Part shown: positions 6,973 to 8,197 of the stretch, piece after piece | Layout of the letters: each line of letters starts with the position of its first letter | How positions within the stretch are numbered: position 1 is the stretch's first letter | Position numbers and translations under genes: made by a program | The notes under the pieces: model-generated | What the model was told of the DNA's origin: nothing | The model's database searches: none | What the model saw: the letters and a program-made list of their open reading frames with translations, nothing else | Origin: JBEGTT01 sp041179245 | GTDB lineage: Bacteria > Pseudomonadota > Gammaproteobacteria > Burkholderiales > Rhodocyclaceae | Assembly: GCA_041179245.1 (NCBI GenBank) | Contig: JBEGTT010000089.1 | Coordinates: 1 to 8,197, forward strand | DNA: 8,197 nt | Direction: 5' to 3'

Positions 6973-7827
6973 CTATGGGCGCGACAGAATGATTTCGAGT
7001 ACAAACCGGCTGCCCATGTAGGCCAACAGCAGTACGCCAAAGCCAATCAAAGTCCAGCGCAAGGCAATTTTTCCTCGCCAGCCGTAAACCAAACGACCAA
7101 GGAGCAGCGTGGCAAAAATTAGCCAGGAAATAAGCGCAAAAATAGTTTTGTGATCAATTTGTAGCGCCCGGCCAAAAATTTCTTCGGCGTACAGTAATCC
7201 ACTGGCTAAGGTCACCGTTAACAGAACAAATGCCACGGTCAGAATTCGGAACAGCAGTTTTTCCATCGACATCAGTGGGGGCAGACTAATCAGCCGACGG
7301 GTTAGTTGGCGGTGATGAAGTTTGTGTTCAACGTAACCCATGAAAATGGCGTGTAGCGCAGCTAGGGTAAATAAGCTGTAAGCCAACATGGCGGCAAGGA
7401 AATGCAGCCGAAATCCGACCGCTTCAATGTTGGCCACAAGGTGTGTTTGCGGAAAAAATACGGGGAGAAGCGTACAAGCGGCCGTAATAGGTAACACCAT
7501 CGGCTGCAGCCCTTCCATACGTGCACAAAAACTTTCCAGCCAGTAAATCAGGGCTGCTAGCCACATCATTAACGATAGTGCTAACGCAAAAGAAAAGAGC
7601 ACACCTTCCGGTTGGTGCATGGCGTTGTTGATGGACATTGCGTGTCCAACTAGAGCAGCTCCGATCGCGGCGCGTTCCCATGCCTGCATCTGGGCAGGAG
7701 CGGGGGCGTCTTGGCGCCAGCGGGTGAACCAAAAATGTGCCCCCAGCGCGGCGTAGAGCGCGGAGGGGAGCAGAAAGGAAATCAGGGCGGGAAGGGAGTC
7801 AGTGGTAAACAAGGTCGTCTTGAACAA
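6973..7827 (-). CDS. ypjD: CcsA-like inner-membrane protein YpjD
   Basis: This is a polytopic membrane protein of about 284 residues belonging to the cytochrome c assembly (CcsA/CcmC-like, PF01578) superfamily. About eight hydrophobic segments are visible, near residues 13-35, 54-68, 75-98, 112-128, 138-165, 192-215, 227-246 and 256-280. The most recognisable part is ASGLLYAEEIFG followed by DHKTIFALISWLIFATLLLGR, with His226 at a position where related proteins carry a haem-ligand histidine. The tryptophan-rich WWD loop of true haem-handling proteins is not seen, as is normal for the YpjD group, so a direct role in cytochrome c maturation is unproven. The start is uncertain. The open frame begins after a stop at 7849-7851 and offers TTG at 7827 or TTG at 7812, neither with a clear Shine-Dalgarno and with no nearby ATG. 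Position next to corB and divergent from ffh matches the E. coli arrangement. Confidence 0.88.
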   Translation of the reverse strand: MFKTTLFTTDSLPALISFLLPSALYAALGAHFWFTRWRQDAPAPAQMQAWERAAIGAALVGHAMSINNAMHQPEGVLFSFALALSLMMWLAALIYWLESFCARMEGLQPMVLPITAACTLLPVFFPQTHLVANIEAVGFRLHFLAAMLAYSLFTLAALHAIFMGYVEHKLHHRQLTRRLISLPPLMSMEKLLFRILTVAFVLLTVTLASGLLYAEEIFGRALQIDHKTIFALISWLIFATLLLGRLVYGWRGKIALRWTLIGFGVLLLAYMGSRFVLEIILSRP

Positions 7828-7892
7828 GGGCCGGAAGGTGAAGCTGAATTACAATAGCGAATTCTGGAAATTCTAACCGAAGCGAAGCCCCC
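7828..7892. promoter_or_regulatory. Divergent ypjD / ffh intergenic region
   Basis: Both gene starts face outward from this 65-nt gap, so it should hold the ffh promoter and probably that of ypjD. On the plus strand TACAAT (7850-7855) is a good -10 candidate for ffh. The nearest TTGAAC (7820-7825) is 24 nt upstream, too far for a standard -35 spacing. For ypjD only a weak TAGAAT (7875-7870, minus strand) is visible. The ffh leader would be short, with a poor Shine-Dalgarno. Confidence 0.35.
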
Positions 7893-8197
7893 ATGCTTGA
7901 TAACCTGACCCAACGCCTTGCCAGAGTTGTAAAAACCCTGAAGGGCGAAGCCCGTCTGACTGAAGACAATATTACTGATGCTTTGCGCGAAGTCCGTATG
8001 GCGCTACTGGAGGCGGATGTCGCCTTACCGGTCGTGAAGGATTTTGTGGCAGCAGTTAAAGCCAAGGCCGTAGGTGAGGAGGTGATTGGCTCACTGACGC
8101 CTGGGCAAGCCCTTGTGGGCGTGGTGCACCGTGAGTTAACCCAATTGATGGGTGGTGCACATCAGGGGATTAATTTGGCTACCCTGCCACCCGCCGT
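7893..8197 (+). CDS. ffh: Signal recognition particle protein Ffh, N-terminal part (3' end outside window)
   Basis: Ffh is the SRP54-type GTPase that, with 4.5S RNA, delivers nascent membrane proteins to FtsY and the translocon. The window holds the first 101 codons, covering the helical N domain. The start MLDNLTQRLARV, LTEDNITDALREVRMALLEADVALPVVK (residues about 24-51, with the conserved ALLEADVAL motif) and SLTPGQALV match E. coli Ffh closely. The sequence breaks off at LPPAV, just before the G-domain P-loop. The ATG at 7893 matches the family N-terminus. Only a weak purine-rich stretch (GAAGCGAAG) precedes it. It is divergent from ypjD. Confidence 0.96.
   Translation, partial: MLDNLTQRLARVVKTLKGEARLTEDNITDALREVRMALLEADVALPVVKDFVAAVKAKAVGEEVIGSLTPGQALVGVVHRELTQLMGGAHQGINLATLPPA

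Noticed and set aside
8121..8160. Repeated GTGGTGCAC at 8121-8129 and 8152-8160
   Set aside because: Both copies are within ffh and encode different residues (VVH and GGAH frames); a chance 9-base repeat is more likely than a regulatory site.

Overview
The window is a gene-dense chromosomal segment from a proteobacterium. The order rnc-era-recO-pdxJ-acpS-nagZ, together with a divergent ffh / ypjD-corB block, points to a beta- or gammaproteobacterium. I lean towards Betaproteobacteria, because nagZ directly follows acpS and the pseudouridine synthase resembles an RluA-like subgroup found in Neisseria and relatives. Base composition looks close to 50% GC. There are no RNA genes, CRISPR arrays, insertion sequences or phage genes.

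Positions 1-5002 (+ strand) hold a tightly packed, operon-like run: the 3' end of rnc (RNase III), era (ribosome-assembly GTPase), recO (recombination mediator), pdxJ (pyridoxine 5'-phosphate synthase), acpS (holo-ACP synthase), nagZ (cell-wall beta-N-acetylglucosaminidase) and an RluA-family pseudouridine synthase. Gaps are 25 nt or less, and the acpS/nagZ and nagZ/rluA junctions overlap by 4 nt, which suggests co-transcription and translational coupling. The functions are mixed housekeeping: RNA processing and ribosome maturation, DNA repair, vitamin B6, lipid synthesis priming and peptidoglycan recycling.

Positions 4954-7827 (- strand) hold ypjD (CcsA-like membrane protein), corB/yfjD (DUF21-CBS-CorC_HlyC membrane protein) and then a lone type IV prepilin-like gene. 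The prepilin gene is convergent with the pseudouridine synthase gene and their 3' ends overlap by 49 nt. From 7893 to the window end (+) lies the N-terminal part of ffh (signal recognition particle GTPase), divergent from ypjD across a 65-nt gap.

Most of the window is conventional core genome. The points worth a second look are the orphan prepilin with its convergent overlap, an N-terminally extended Era, a sharply AT-rich patch inside nagZ, and the weak non-ATG starts of ypjD and corB. I found no evidence of a novel multi-gene system.
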